A stretch of 64,000 nucleotides of DNA, taken from Desulfotignum sp. (GTDB taxonomy: Bacteria; Desulfobacterota; Desulfobacteria; Desulfobacterales; Desulfobacteraceae). Below the pieces are notes generated by a model. That model made no database searches. It had not been told where the DNA came from and saw only the letters and a list, made by a program, of their open reading frames with translations. The stretch lies in assembly GCA_011390635.1 (NCBI GenBank), contig JAABSA010000001.1, positions 224,839 through 288,838 of the forward strand, given 5' to 3'. Of the stretch, positions 1-10,621 are shown one piece after another; position 1 is the first letter of the stretch, and each line of letters begins with the position of its first letter. Made by a program: the position numbers and the translations under genes.

Positions 1-520
1 TGTATTCCCCGCTTTTAATGACCACAGGGGAGATACCGATCTTTTTTGCCACCTCCATGAGATTCACATATTCCATAATAACCCCGATGCTGCCGGTAAT
101 GGTGCCTGGATTGGCCATGATTTTTTCGGCACCCGCAGCAATATAATATCCCCCTGAGGCAGCCACTGATCCCATTGACGCAATCACTTTTTTGGTCTTA
201 CGGGTTTTTATCAGTTCCCTGAAAATTTCCTGGGATGGTCCGATACCTCCACCAGGGCTGTCCACCCGGACAATAATGGCTGCGATTTTTTCATCTTCTC
301 TAAAGGATACAATATGTTCAATCACTTTTTTGGATGACAGAATCGGGCCTGTGACCTCCACGATCCCGATATTTCCGTTGGATTCTTGATAGGAACCGGT
401 GGTGGTTTTCACCATATTTGTACTGACAAATATCAGGGTCACAACCCCGACAAACATGACCGTGGCACAGCAGGCCATCATTATCACAAAAAACAAAACC
501 GGATGTCGTCGTGAAAACAT
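1..520 (-). CDS. sppA: Signal peptide peptidase SppA, serine protease family S49 (3' part truncated by window edge)
   Basis: Reverse-strand translation starts MFSRRHPVLFFVIMMACC (membrane anchor) and contains VRVDSPGGG and GSVAASGGYYIAAGAEKIMANPGTITGSIGVI, typical of SppA. Confidence 0.9.
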   Translation of the reverse strand, partial: MFSRRHPVLFFVIMMACCATVMFVGVVTLIFVSTNMVKTTTGSYQESNGNIGIVEVTGPILSSKKVIEHIVSFREDEKIAAIIVRVDSPGGGIGPSQEIFRELIKTRKTKKVIASMGSVAASGGYYIAAGAEKIMANPGTITGSIGVIMEYVNLMEVAKKIGISPVVIKSGEY

Positions 521-546
521 AAATGTGTGTCCTCTTACAAAAAAAG

Positions 547-577
547 GGGCCGGATAAAATACTGTTTTATCCGGCCC
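547..577 (-). terminator. Rho-independent terminator downstream of rpsA
   Basis: 13-bp perfect inverted repeat GGGCCGGATAAAA-TACTG-TTTTATCCGGCCC, followed on the minus strand by a T-run. Confidence 0.8.
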
Positions 578-621
578 TCAGATTATCGTAAAACCCAGTA
601 TGTTACAGATGGAAAACGATC

Positions 622-2499
622 TTACTCATCTTCTTTGTTGTTTCCCTGAACTTTTTTGGCTTCAATCTGTTCCTGGATATTGTTGCGCAGGATTTCACCA
701 AAAGAAGAGGTTGCCGGCTTCATGTTTTTGGCAAACTCTTCCAGATATCTGTCATCATCATCATCTTCCAGTCGTTTGATGGAAAGCCCGATACGCCTTT
801 CATCAGAATTGATGTTCATCACCTTGGCAGTAATGGTATCACCCACCTGGTAATGGTCTTTGGGGCTTTTGATGTTTTCCTTGCTGATTTCAGATACATG
901 AACCAGGCCTTCAATACCTTCTTCCAGTTCCACGAACACACCAAAATCTGTCAGATTGGTAATGACTCCTGATATCTCCTTGCCCACTTCATACCGCTGG
1001 GCAACGGTTTCCCATGGATCGGACTGGGTCTGTTTGATGCCAAGAGAAAAGCGTTCATTGGCTTTGTCGATATCCAGCACCACTGCCTGAATGGTGTCGC
1101 TTTTTTTATAGACTTCAGAGGGATGCTTGATGCGCTTGGTCCAGGAAATATCGGAAATGTGAACCAGCCCGTCAATATCATCGTCAATGCCGATGAAAAG
1201 ACCAAATTCTGTAATGTTTTTAATTTTTCCCTCAATAATGGTGCCAACCGGATATTTCTGGGAAATCACTTCCCAGGGATTCTCCTGGGTCTGCTTGATG
1301 CCCAAAGATATTCTGCGGTTGTCGGGTTTGAGATCCAGCACAACTGCTTCCACCTCTTCTCCCACAGTTACCATCTGGGATGGATGGCGGATCTTACGGG
1401 TCCAGGACATTTCACTGACATGGATGAGTCCTTCAACCCCTTCTTCCAGTTCGATAAATGCACCGTAATCGGTGAGACTGACCACTTTTCCCACAATTTT
1501 AGAACCAATGGGATATTTGTCCACCGCAGTGGTCCAGGGATCTGGTGTGAGCTGTTTCATACCCAGAGACACCCGCTCTTTTTCAAAATCAAAAGAAAGA
1601 ATCTTGACCGTGATTTTATCGCCCACTGAGTAGAGTTCTGACGGGTGTTTTACCCGGCCCCAGGAGATATCTGTAATATGAAGCAATCCGTCCACACCGC
1701 CAAGGTCCACGAAAATACCGTATTCCGTGATATTTTTAACGATGCCTTCCATGACCTTGTCATTTTCAATGGCCTGGAGGGTGGCAGCCCGCAGTGTTTC
1801 ACGTTCCGCTTCCAGCAGTACCCGGCGTGACAGCACTATATTGTTGCGTTTTTTGTTGTACTTGAGAATCTTGAACTCATAGGTCTTGTTGACCATTTCA
1901 TCCATATTTCGTATGGGTCGCAGGTCTGCCTGGGATCCCGGCAAAAATGCCTGCAGCCCGATATCAACGGAAAAACCGCCTTTGACCCGGTTGGTGATAA
2001 CCCCTTTGATAGTACCGTCTGCATCATAGATATCTTTGATGGCATCCCATACTTTGACTTTTTTGGCTTTTTCACGGGACAAAAGAACCGTTTCTTCTTC
2101 CTCGTCCCATACCTCAATCATTACCTCGAAGCGATCATTGAGTTTGACATTCACATTGCCTTGCTCATCAATGAATTCCTGAATAGAGATCCGTCCCTCG
2201 GATTTATATCCCACATCAACCAGCACCATATCCTTTCCCACAGATATGACTGTTCCGGTGACAACCTGTCCCTCTTCGAATTTTTTAAGGCTGGATTCAT
2301 AGATGCCCAGAAGTTCTTCCATTGATTCTTCACCGGTAATTTCATAATCGGGTGTGGAAGTGTCTTCCTGCTCTTCAAATTCTTCCCGGGCTTCTTCCTG
2401 GGCGTCAGTTTCTTCTTGCGCCTCCAATTGTGCTTCCTGTGTCTCCACTTCTTCAGTATTCATGTCTTGATTTTCGTTTTCTTCAGTAATGTTGTTCAT
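622..2499 (-). CDS. rpsA: 30S ribosomal protein S1, six S1 RNA-binding repeats
   Basis: 625 aa; repeated S1 motifs (GxVxxxxxFGxFVxLxxGxxGLxHxSxxS); acidic N-terminus; next to cmk. Confidence 0.97.
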   Translation of the reverse strand: MNNITEENENQDMNTEEVETQEAQLEAQEETDAQEEAREEFEEQEDTSTPDYEITGEESMEELLGIYESSLKKFEEGQVVTGTVISVGKDMVLVDVGYKSEGRISIQEFIDEQGNVNVKLNDRFEVMIEVWDEEEETVLLSREKAKKVKVWDAIKDIYDADGTIKGVITNRVKGGFSVDIGLQAFLPGSQADLRPIRNMDEMVNKTYEFKILKYNKKRNNIVLSRRVLLEAERETLRAATLQAIENDKVMEGIVKNITEYGIFVDLGGVDGLLHITDISWGRVKHPSELYSVGDKITVKILSFDFEKERVSLGMKQLTPDPWTTAVDKYPIGSKIVGKVVSLTDYGAFIELEEGVEGLIHVSEMSWTRKIRHPSQMVTVGEEVEAVVLDLKPDNRRISLGIKQTQENPWEVISQKYPVGTIIEGKIKNITEFGLFIGIDDDIDGLVHISDISWTKRIKHPSEVYKKSDTIQAVVLDIDKANERFSLGIKQTQSDPWETVAQRYEVGKEISGVITNLTDFGVFVELEEGIEGLVHVSEISKENIKSPKDHYQVGDTITAKVMNINSDERRIGLSIKRLEDDDDDRYLEEFAKNMKPATSSFGEILRNNIQEQIEAKKVQGNNKEDE

Positions 2500-2626
2500 T
2501 AATAGTATTCCCCCTAATCGAATTTAGTTACTCATCCCAATTGGGTCAAAAAGGACAAGTACAATTTACCTTTATAGCAATGGGTAAAAGAAAAATCAAT
2601 AAAATTATCTGAAAATTTTATTGATT

Positions 2627-3292
2627 TTAAAGATATCTACGCATTTTGGTCACTACCTGCCGGGCCGTCAGATGGGAAGCATCGATATGAATGGCATCAG
2701 GCGCCGGTTTCAAGGGTGCCTGGGATCTTGTACTGTCATCTGCATCTCGTTTTTCCATCTGTTGCCTGACACGGTAAAAATCTTTTTCCGCATCCTGTAT
2801 TTCATCAAAACGCCGTCTTGCCCGCACCGTCAGATCAGCAAAAAGAAAAAACTTGACCGTGGCATCAGGAAAAACCACTGTGCCCATATCACGACCTTCA
2901 AACACGGCATCCTGTTCCTGTGCGATGTTGCGTTGAAGATCCAGCAGTGCCGATCTGACAGCGGGTCTGGCTGAAGTGGCAGAAGCCAGCATGGTGATTC
3001 GGGGTGTCCGGATATGGGGTGTGATATCTTTTCCGGAAGAGACCAGCCGGGGTTCCTCTTTCGTCAGAATAAAGTTCAGGTCAAGTGTTGCCAGAAATGC
3101 GGTAAGTATCTCATTGTTCTGCCAGTCGATATCCTGCTGGATAATCTCATAGGCAACACCCCGATAGAGGGCACCGGTATCAACCCGGACACATCCCAGT
3201 TCATTTGCCAGCAGCTTGCTGACAGTTGTTTTTCCGGCTCCGGCCGGTCCGTCAATGGTGATGATCCGATGGGACATGATGTTTTGCCTCAT
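2627..3292 (-). CDS. cmk: Cytidylate kinase
   Basis: ITIDGPAGAGKTTVSKLLA P-loop, VDTGALYRGVAYE, FEGRDMGTVVFPDA. Confidence 0.96.
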   Translation of the reverse strand: MRQNIMSHRIITIDGPAGAGKTTVSKLLANELGCVRVDTGALYRGVAYEIIQQDIDWQNNEILTAFLATLDLNFILTKEEPRLVSSGKDITPHIRTPRITMLASATSARPAVRSALLDLQRNIAQEQDAVFEGRDMGTVVFPDATVKFFLFADLTVRARRRFDEIQDAEKDFYRVRQQMEKRDADDSTRSQAPLKPAPDAIHIDASHLTARQVVTKMRRYL

Positions 3293-3293
3293 G

Positions 3294-4391
3294 TTAGGGT
3301 GTTGGGGGCAGAACCGCTTTTAATGCTGTGATAAATGTCTGGTTTTCTTCGGGTGTTCCGGCATTCACCCGCAAAAATGTGTCAAACCCGTATGATTTCA
3401 TGGAGCGCACAATCACCCCTTTGCGGAGCAACTTGTAAAACAGGGCGGTTGCATCGGTTCTGACATCCACCATCAGAAAATTTGACTGGGTCGGTAATGG
3501 TTCCAATCCCATGGCCGACAACTTCTGCGTTAAAAAATCAATGCCCTGGTGAATGGTATCAACGCTGTGGCGTAAAAAAGCCTGGTCTTTCAATGCCGCG
3601 CTGGCTGCTGCCTGGGCCAGCCCATTGACATTGAAGGGCTGGCGGATACGATTGAGAATCTTTGCCACCTCCCTGTCCATGATACCATACCCGATCCTGA
3701 ATCCTGCCAGACCATAGGCTTTTGAAAATGTTCTCAGGGTCACGATTCTGGGGTCCTGCAATGGACGCGCCAAAGAATTGAATACATTTGTATCTCTGAC
3801 AAATTCCATGTAGGCTTCATCCACGACAATCAGCACATCAGACGGGATTTTCGCCGCAAATTCATGGAATGCATCACGGGTAATGATACTGCCGGTAGGA
3901 TTGAAAGGATTGGTGATAAATACCATTTTTGTATCAGATGATACGGATGCAGCAATCTGTGAAAGATTGGTGTCAAATCCGGACAAAGGCACCATTATCG
4001 GCACCCCTTTTGCCGTTTTTACACTGATTTCATACATGAGAAAAGATGGCAGGGGCATCAGGGCCTTGTCCCCGGGGTCTAAAAATCCATGGGCCAGGAG
4101 GGCTATCAGGTCATCGGATCCATTGCCCAGTACAATGTTGTCAGGAGCCACCTGAAAAATATCTGCCAGGTTTGCGCACAGATCATGGGCCACAGGTTCC
4201 GGATACCGGTTCATGCTGGACAAATTTTCAAGAACCGCCCGGGTCACCTGCGGGGAAAACCCCAGGGGATTTTCATTTGATGCCAGTTTCACCGCTGATT
4301 GGATCTTGTTTTCTCTTTCCAGTTCCTTTAAAGGCTTGCCAGGCTCATATGGCGTGATGGTGGAAATGGATCTACTTGTTTTGAATTGCAT
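3294..4391 (-). CDS. hisC: Histidinol-phosphate aminotransferase
   Basis: SNENPLGFSP, NPFNPTGSI, DEAYMEF, TFSKAYGLAGFRIGY; start placed at MQFKTSRS, not at the longer ORF start (4625). Confidence 0.92.
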   Translation of the reverse strand: MQFKTSRSISTITPYEPGKPLKELERENKIQSAVKLASNENPLGFSPQVTRAVLENLSSMNRYPEPVAHDLCANLADIFQVAPDNIVLGNGSDDLIALLAHGFLDPGDKALMPLPSFLMYEISVKTAKGVPIMVPLSGFDTNLSQIAASVSSDTKMVFITNPFNPTGSIITRDAFHEFAAKIPSDVLIVVDEAYMEFVRDTNVFNSLARPLQDPRIVTLRTFSKAYGLAGFRIGYGIMDREVAKILNRIRQPFNVNGLAQAAASAALKDQAFLRHSVDTIHQGIDFLTQKLSAMGLEPLPTQSNFLMVDVRTDATALFYKLLRKGVIVRSMKSYGFDTFLRVNAGTPEENQTFITALKAVLPPTP

Positions 4392-4516
4392 GTAACGGGC
4401 TCCTTCTGGTAAAATCCAATTTTTAGTGAGGATTTGAAATTTTGTCAACACCTGTGATAGAAATCGAAACACAACCAGTTTGTTTTGAAAAAAATGACTG
4501 TAAATGGAGATAACAC

Positions 4517-5692
4517 ATGGCTCTCTGTGTAACCCTCGGACTTGAAAACCTGAAACAGCATCCCCTGTCTGCCTTACAGGGAGCTCGGCTGGGACTGCTT
4601 GCCAACCCTGCATCCGTTGATTCAAAATTTACCCATGCACTGCGGGTGCTCCAGGATTTGTTTCCAGGACAGCTGCGTGCAATTTTTTCTCCCCAGCATG
4701 GTTTTTATGCGGAAAAACAGGACAATATGATTGAATCACACCATACCATGGAACCTGATTTGAACATTCCCATCTACAGTCTCTACAGCCATTCCCGGGT
4801 ACCTGTCCCACAGATGTTTGCAGACATCGATACCCTGGTGGTGGATATCCAGGATGTGGGCACCCGGGTGTACACTTTTATATATACCATCTCTTTTTGT
4901 ATGGAACTGGCTGCACAGATGAACAAAAAAGTGGTTGTACTTGACCGGCCCAATCCCATCGGCGGCTGCCAGGTGGAAGGCAACGTCCTGCAGCAGCAGG
5001 CAGCTTCTTTTGTGGGTAGATTTCCCATCCCCATGCGCCACGGTATGACTGTGGGGGAAATTTGTCAGTTTTTCAACACAGAATTTCATCTGGGGTGTAA
5101 TCTGACCATTGTCCCCATGACCGGCTGGAAGCGCAGCATGTACTGGCAGGATACCGGCCTGGCATGGATTCCCCCGTCTCCCAATCTACCCACCCCGCAT
5201 TCATGCATGGTGTACCCGGGCCAGGTGATTTTTGAGGGGACGAATATCAGTGAGGGGCGGGGAACCACCCTCCCTTTTGAATTATTCGGGGCCCCGTTTA
5301 TGGACACCGCCCAAATGGCACCGAAGCTGAACCAGGCGATTTCAGGGGCCTGGTTCCGGCCGGTGTGTTTTCAGCCCACATCCGGCAAATGGCAGGACCA
5401 GGTCTGCAAAGGGTTCCACATTCATGTGACGGACAAAGAGGTTTTCACTCCCTATACCGCATCGCTGACGGCGCTGCAGATGATTATCAGACATCACCCG
5501 GATGCATTTGCTTTCAAGCAGCCGCCCTATGAATATGAGTATGAGCGGCTGCCCATGGATCTGATACTCGGAGACCAAAATATACGTAACCGCCTTGCTG
5601 CCTTAGAAGACATAAAGACCTTGAAAGCGTTTTGGCAACCGGGGCTATCTGCATTTAAAGCCATTGCAAGCACCTATTATCTCTATGACTGA
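4517..5692 (+). CDS. DUF1343 / NamZ-family exo-beta-N-acetylmuramidase-like protein, no obvious signal peptide
   Basis: GLLANPASVD, FSPQHGFYAEKQDNM, VDIQDVGTRVYTFIYT, DRPNPIGG, ISEGRGTTLPFELFGAP are DUF1343 signatures. Confidence 0.85.
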   Translation: MALCVTLGLENLKQHPLSALQGARLGLLANPASVDSKFTHALRVLQDLFPGQLRAIFSPQHGFYAEKQDNMIESHHTMEPDLNIPIYSLYSHSRVPVPQMFADIDTLVVDIQDVGTRVYTFIYTISFCMELAAQMNKKVVVLDRPNPIGGCQVEGNVLQQQAASFVGRFPIPMRHGMTVGEICQFFNTEFHLGCNLTIVPMTGWKRSMYWQDTGLAWIPPSPNLPTPHSCMVYPGQVIFEGTNISEGRGTTLPFELFGAPFMDTAQMAPKLNQAISGAWFRPVCFQPTSGKWQDQVCKGFHIHVTDKEVFTPYTASLTALQMIIRHHPDAFAFKQPPYEYEYERLPMDLILGDQNIRNRLAALEDIKTLKAFWQPGLSAFKAIASTYYLYD

Positions 5693-5723
5693 GGCCAGGG
5701 CTAAAAACGATTTCCGCCCATAA

Positions 5724-5757
5724 AAAAAGGGCCGGTGTAAAACAGGCCCTTCTTATT
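5724..5757. terminator. Hairpin between convergent genes
   Basis: aagggcc-ggtgtaaaaca-ggccctt stem with flanking A/T-rich sequence. Confidence 0.65.
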
Positions 5758-5777
5758 AACAATACGCCCAACCAAGC

Positions 5778-6038
5778 TTATTTGTTTTTTTTCAGATCGT
5801 TGAGTTCTTTTTCAAGTTCGGCAATCCGTGATTGCTCATCAGCTGGTGCGTCTTTGCCTTCCTTGTTTTTCCAGGAATCCTTGAGTTCATCAAAGCCAAG
5901 GTAAAGTGCAAGCCCGCCACCTAAAAGCAATACAGGGGGGATAACCCCGGCCAGAAGATTCAAAAATTCACCAAACCACACTGCCAGTCCTACAACACCG
6001 AGAAGAACAGCAATAGCACCACCGATTAATGTTTTCAT
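5778..6038 (-). CDS. Small membrane protein with C-terminal coiled coil
   Basis: 86 aa; two hydrophobic segments then charged RIAELEKELNDLKKNK; SD-like aggagg upstream. Confidence 0.7.
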   Translation of the reverse strand: MKTLIGGAIAVLLGVVGLAVWFGEFLNLLAGVIPPVLLLGGGLALYLGFDELKDSWKNKEGKDAPADEQSRIAELEKELNDLKKNK

Positions 6039-6276
6039 AAAGACATCCTCCTTAAAGTTTTATTCAATACCCAAATTATCACAACAATTAAACAGAACCG
6101 TGCGTTTGTCAATGGAAAGAGAAAAATAACACAGCCCAAACGATTTATCAAGCCAATTTTGGGAGGGTTTTACACCCGACACACCCAATTATAATATTGC
6201 CTTTAAAGCCCAGTTTTGATAATACCTAGTCGTTTCAAGTGCATTACAGCAAGGCCACATATTAAAGGGAAATTTC

Positions 6277-8922
6277 ATGAACCTGTTTGCGTCGCTCAAA
6301 ACCCTTGTTCCCAGAACCAGGGAAAGGATTCGCACCACCATTGACTGCCTGCTGGGGGGTACCCATGATTACTTCACCAACCTTTATCCGGGCAACCAAA
6401 GCTATATCGCCAGAAAGGTCCTTAACCAACTCATTAAAAAACTTACCCTTGATGACCATAACCTGGAAAAATTACACGCGCTGGACAAAAGTGACTATAT
6501 TGTTTTTGTGAGCAAAAACAAACGGCTTTTTGATTTTTTATATTTCCATACCCGGCTCAAGGAGCTTGATCTGCCATATCCGGAACTGGGATTTGACCTG
6601 CGGTTCTTTTTTCTTTTGCCCATCAAACGCCTGTGCAGGATATGGCTGTCTCATCTGGACTATTTTTTTCATCATTTTTCTTTCAAGGATTTTTATGCTT
6701 CCGGATATGCGGAACGTGAAATTTTTGCGGGAAAATCCGGATTTGTCTGTCTGATCGAAGAAGATGATTTTTACAACCGGTTCATCAAAGCCTCACCCGA
6801 TCCATTGTTTCATCTGATTGAATTTCAAAAACGCGTGGAAAAACCCGTTATCATAGTGCCTGAAGATATCATCTATGTCACCAAACCCATGCACAAAAAT
6901 CCTGGACTCGGGGACATTCTCTTTGGTACCCATGCAAAACCCGGATTTATCAAGCGGGTGAACATACTGATGCGTCATCCGGAAAAAATCCGGGTGGAGA
7001 TTGCAAGGCCGGTGAATCTTAAAGAATTCATATCACGCCCTGAGATCAATTGTCTTGATTCAGAATTTCAGACCCACCGCCTGAGAAGCCATCTGGTGGA
7101 TATTTTGAACCGCCAGCGTAAAAGCATTACCGGCCCTGTGCTCAAATCCCGCCAGGAGATCACCGAAGATATTCTGACCCGAAAATCTTTGCGCGAATTT
7201 CTGGCTGATTATGCAGCAAGAAACAATATCTCTTTAAAAAAAACAAACAAAAAAGCAGCCGCCTATATCAATGAAATTGCGGCAAACTATAACCTGCGGG
7301 TTATCAACTTCGGCAACTGGATGCTCACCTGGATATTTAAAAATATTTTTGAAGGGCTGATGGTCAACCAGAAGGAGATCAACCGGATGCGGGAAAAATA
7401 TACCGAAGCCCCCCTGATTCTGGTGCCCTGTCACAAAAGCCATCTGGATTATCTGCTTTTGCCCTATGTCATGTTCAGAAACAACATGCCCTGCCCCCAT
7501 ATTGCAGCCGGCAAAAACCTGTCTTTCTGGCCTTTGGGGCCCCTGTTCAGAGGAGGCGGTGCATTTTTTCTGCGCCGGACATTTCAAGGCGCGGAATTAT
7601 ATGCCAAAATATTTGCTGCCTACCTGGAAAAACTGCTCTATGAAGGGTTTAATATCAAAATTTTCATTGAAGGCGGCAGAAGCAGGACGGGTAAACTTCT
7701 GACACCCCGCCCGGGCGGTATGGCCATGATCATCAATGCATACCTGAACGGTGCCTGTGACAACCTGTATTTTGTGCCCATTTTTGTTGGGTATGACCGG
7801 GTTCTGGAAGAAGACGCATATCTCAAGGAAATTGAAGGAGGTAAAAAAGATCCTGAAACACTCAAGGGCCTTATCAGCACCCGAAAATTTTTAAAAAAAA
7901 AATACGGTAAGGTTTATATCCGGTTTGATGAGCCCATTTCCATCAAAGCATACATCCGGCAAAAAAACATAAACCTGTCAAGGGCCACAGCCCCGGAATA
8001 TATGGATTTTGTCAAAGGCTTCAGCTACAGATTAATGGCTGCCATCAACAAAAAAGGGGTGGCCACTCCCCACGGTATCATTGCCAGCGCCATTCTCAAC
8101 AGCCCGAACAATAATTTTGCCAAAGGCGGGATGATCGAGCAGGCCAATACCTATTTAAACATACTGATGGCCCATAACGTGGAATTATCTGAAACCCTGC
8201 TGCTGGATCTGGATAATACATTCAACACCGTCATCAATTCCTTTTTATCCAGAAACTTCATTGAACTGGCAGATGAAGATGAAGAAGAGATAACAGATGA
8301 GACCTATTTTATTGTCAAGCACAATAAACGGCCCATTCTGGACTACTATAAAAACTCGGTGATTTCTTTTTTTGTGCCCTCCGCCTTTACAGCTGTTGCT
8401 ATTTTGGAAGTGGACCGGTTTAATTTCGCCCTGTTTGATCTGGTCCAAAGATACCGGTTTTTACAAAAAATATTTCAGGACGAATTTTTCTGTGACCAGG
8501 AAATCACCTGTGAAGAGCATATTTCCGCGTGCATAAAAGGATTTATCAATGAAGGCATCCTGGTGCCGGACAACACCCGACAGGACATGTTGAACCTGAC
8601 CTCCAGGGGGTTGCGCAAACTCAAATGGTTTGCCTCCTTTATGCTGCCGTTCTTTGAATCCTATGAAACCGCGCTGCTGTATTTTGAAAAAGAAAAGAAA
8701 AGTCCCCCCGATGAAAAGGAACGGGCCAAAAAAATCCATTCCTATGGCATCCGTTTATACAAGCGCAAGCAGATCCGTCGGAAAGAGTCTTTATCGCTGA
8801 TCAACTTTCGAAATGCTGCCAGATTTTTTGTAAAAAACGGCATCAACGGCGCTGAGGACCAGATCCAGATTGATTATTACAAACAGATCATCAACCGCCT
8901 GTCCCGGCTGATCATTTCCTGA
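6277..8922 (+). CDS. plsB: Glycerol-3-phosphate 1-O-acyltransferase, PlsB-like
   Basis: 881 aa; acyltransferase motifs PCHKSHLDYLLLPYVMF, FFLRRTF, IFIEGGRSRTGKLLTPRPGG. Confidence 0.88.
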   Translation: MNLFASLKTLVPRTRERIRTTIDCLLGGTHDYFTNLYPGNQSYIARKVLNQLIKKLTLDDHNLEKLHALDKSDYIVFVSKNKRLFDFLYFHTRLKELDLPYPELGFDLRFFFLLPIKRLCRIWLSHLDYFFHHFSFKDFYASGYAEREIFAGKSGFVCLIEEDDFYNRFIKASPDPLFHLIEFQKRVEKPVIIVPEDIIYVTKPMHKNPGLGDILFGTHAKPGFIKRVNILMRHPEKIRVEIARPVNLKEFISRPEINCLDSEFQTHRLRSHLVDILNRQRKSITGPVLKSRQEITEDILTRKSLREFLADYAARNNISLKKTNKKAAAYINEIAANYNLRVINFGNWMLTWIFKNIFEGLMVNQKEINRMREKYTEAPLILVPCHKSHLDYLLLPYVMFRNNMPCPHIAAGKNLSFWPLGPLFRGGGAFFLRRTFQGAELYAKIFAAYLEKLLYEGFNIKIFIEGGRSRTGKLLTPRPGGMAMIINAYLNGACDNLYFVPIFVGYDRVLEEDAYLKEIEGGKKDPETLKGLISTRKFLKKKYGKVYIRFDEPISIKAYIRQKNINLSRATAPEYMDFVKGFSYRLMAAINKKGVATPHGIIASAILNSPNNNFAKGGMIEQANTYLNILMAHNVELSETLLLDLDNTFNTVINSFLSRNFIELADEDEEEITDETYFIVKHNKRPILDYYKNSVISFFVPSAFTAVAILEVDRFNFALFDLVQRYRFLQKIFQDEFFCDQEITCEEHISACIKGFINEGILVPDNTRQDMLNLTSRGLRKLKWFASFMLPFFESYETALLYFEKEKKSPPDEKERAKKIHSYGIRLYKRKQIRRKESLSLINFRNAARFFVKNGINGAEDQIQIDYYKQIINRLSRLIIS

Positions 8923-8929
8923 AAACCCC

Positions 8930-10612
8930 ATGAAAGCACTGATACTGGCCGCAGGATTCGGCACACGGCTTTTGCCCCATACAAAAACCATTGCCAAACC
9001 CCTTTTTACTTTGGGAGGTATCCCCATATTAGCACATACCATCCAATATCTTATCGGTTTCGGATGCCGGCAGATCATGGTCAACACCCATTATCTGCCG
9101 GACCAGATTGCCGATTTTATAGAAACCGGCAAAGAACAATTTGATGCACAGATTACCTGTATCCACGAGCCAATGATCCTGGATACAGGGGGCGCGATTG
9201 CCAATGTGAAAGATGCCATGGCAGGAAATCCTTTTTTTGTCATCAATGGTGACGTGGTAACCAATGTTGATCTGGCAGAGGTGTGGCGTTGTCATTTACG
9301 TAACCGCGCACTTGCCACACTGGTGCTCCATGACAGAAAAGAGTTCAACAAGGTGGCACTGGATGCCGGCAGCTGGATAACCGATTTCAACAGCCCCGGC
9401 AAAGGACTGGCATTCACCGGTATCCAGGTACTGTCCCCGCAGATTTTTGATTACATGCCACCTGAAAAGGTTTTTTCCAGTATTGATCTGTTTGCGGAAC
9501 TTTGCAAAAACCGGCAGATCAAAGCCTATGTGGGTACCGATATTTTCTGGGAAGATATCGGCACACCGGAGGCGTATGCCCGTGTTGCCCGGCAATGGAC
9601 CTGCGCAGCTGCCTTGAAAACAGATATTCAGGATACCGAAATTTTTGCAATGGCCGGTGACGGATCGGACCGGAACTGGTTCAGGGCAATACCCTGTAAC
9701 AGATCCCCATCCAGTTCCTTCAAACGGCCCGGATCAGTTGTCCTTTGTGACCATGGCATTTGTCTGCCCGGCAGTGAGGCCCGCGCCCAGCTGGAGGCGT
9801 TTGTACATATTGGAAACCATTTGTCCAGACAGGGGATACCAGTACCCCGCATACTGGCCCATGATCCTTTGGCCGGCATGGTGGCACTGGAAGATCTGGG
9901 CAATACCCATCTGGTTGACCAGGTTAACAATACCTGCGATGAATCAACCATAAAACAGATGTACAAAAAGGTCATCAACCAGTTGATACTGTTCTCCCAA
10001 AAAGGTGCACACGGGTTTGACCCGGCATGGACATACCAGACCCCCACCTATTCAAAGGGCCTTATTCTGGAAAAAGAGTGCCGGTATTTTATGGATGCGT
10101 TTATGAACAACTATCTGAAAAAAAACCTTTCCTTTGAAACGTTTGAAGATGAATTTTGTTTTGTGGCACAAAAAGCCCTGGACGGTGGTTTTACAGGGCT
10201 CATGCACCGGGATTGCCAGTCAAAAAACATCATGGTTAAAAATACAACCGTTTATTTTATTGATTTTCAATCCGCCAGAACAGGGCCTTTTCAGTATGAT
10301 CTGGCTTCCCTTTTACTGGATCCCTATGTTACACTGCCCAAGCAGGTGCAACAAGATCTGGTATCCTATGCCATGGACCGTCTTGGCCTTGACGTTGAAG
10401 CTCAAAGACAACGGTTTGCCCAATGTTTTCATTTCTGCTCCCTGACCCGGAACCTGCAGATACTCGGGGCATTTGCCCACCTGAGCCGTGTGAAGAAAAA
10501 AACAGGGTTTGAACAACATATCCCTGCGGCAGTGGCATCGTTGAAACAGCTGATTCAGAATATGGATACATCCCCTGTTCCGATATTAACAAAACTGATA
10601 CTGTCCCTGTAA
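8930..10612 (+). CDS. Fusion: MurU-like nucleotidyltransferase plus AmgK-like sugar kinase (APH fold)
   Basis: N-terminal MKALILAAGFGTRLLPHTKTIAKPLFTLGGIPIL, VINGDVVTNVD; C-terminal GLMHRDCQSKNIMVKNTTVYFIDFQSARTGPFQYDLASLLLDPY kinase loops. Confidence 0.8.
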   Translation: MKALILAAGFGTRLLPHTKTIAKPLFTLGGIPILAHTIQYLIGFGCRQIMVNTHYLPDQIADFIETGKEQFDAQITCIHEPMILDTGGAIANVKDAMAGNPFFVINGDVVTNVDLAEVWRCHLRNRALATLVLHDRKEFNKVALDAGSWITDFNSPGKGLAFTGIQVLSPQIFDYMPPEKVFSSIDLFAELCKNRQIKAYVGTDIFWEDIGTPEAYARVARQWTCAAALKTDIQDTEIFAMAGDGSDRNWFRAIPCNRSPSSSFKRPGSVVLCDHGICLPGSEARAQLEAFVHIGNHLSRQGIPVPRILAHDPLAGMVALEDLGNTHLVDQVNNTCDESTIKQMYKKVINQLILFSQKGAHGFDPAWTYQTPTYSKGLILEKECRYFMDAFMNNYLKKNLSFETFEDEFCFVAQKALDGGFTGLMHRDCQSKNIMVKNTTVYFIDFQSARTGPFQYDLASLLLDPYVTLPKQVQQDLVSYAMDRLGLDVEAQRQRFAQCFHFCSLTRNLQILGAFAHLSRVKKKTGFEQHIPAAVASLKQLIQNMDTSPVPILTKLILSL

Positions 10613-10621
10613 GGAAACGCC

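Noticed and set aside
4392-4625. Longer N-terminus of hisC ORF
   Set aside because: HisC homology begins at MQFKTSRSIST; the extension overlaps the divergent DUF1343 gene.
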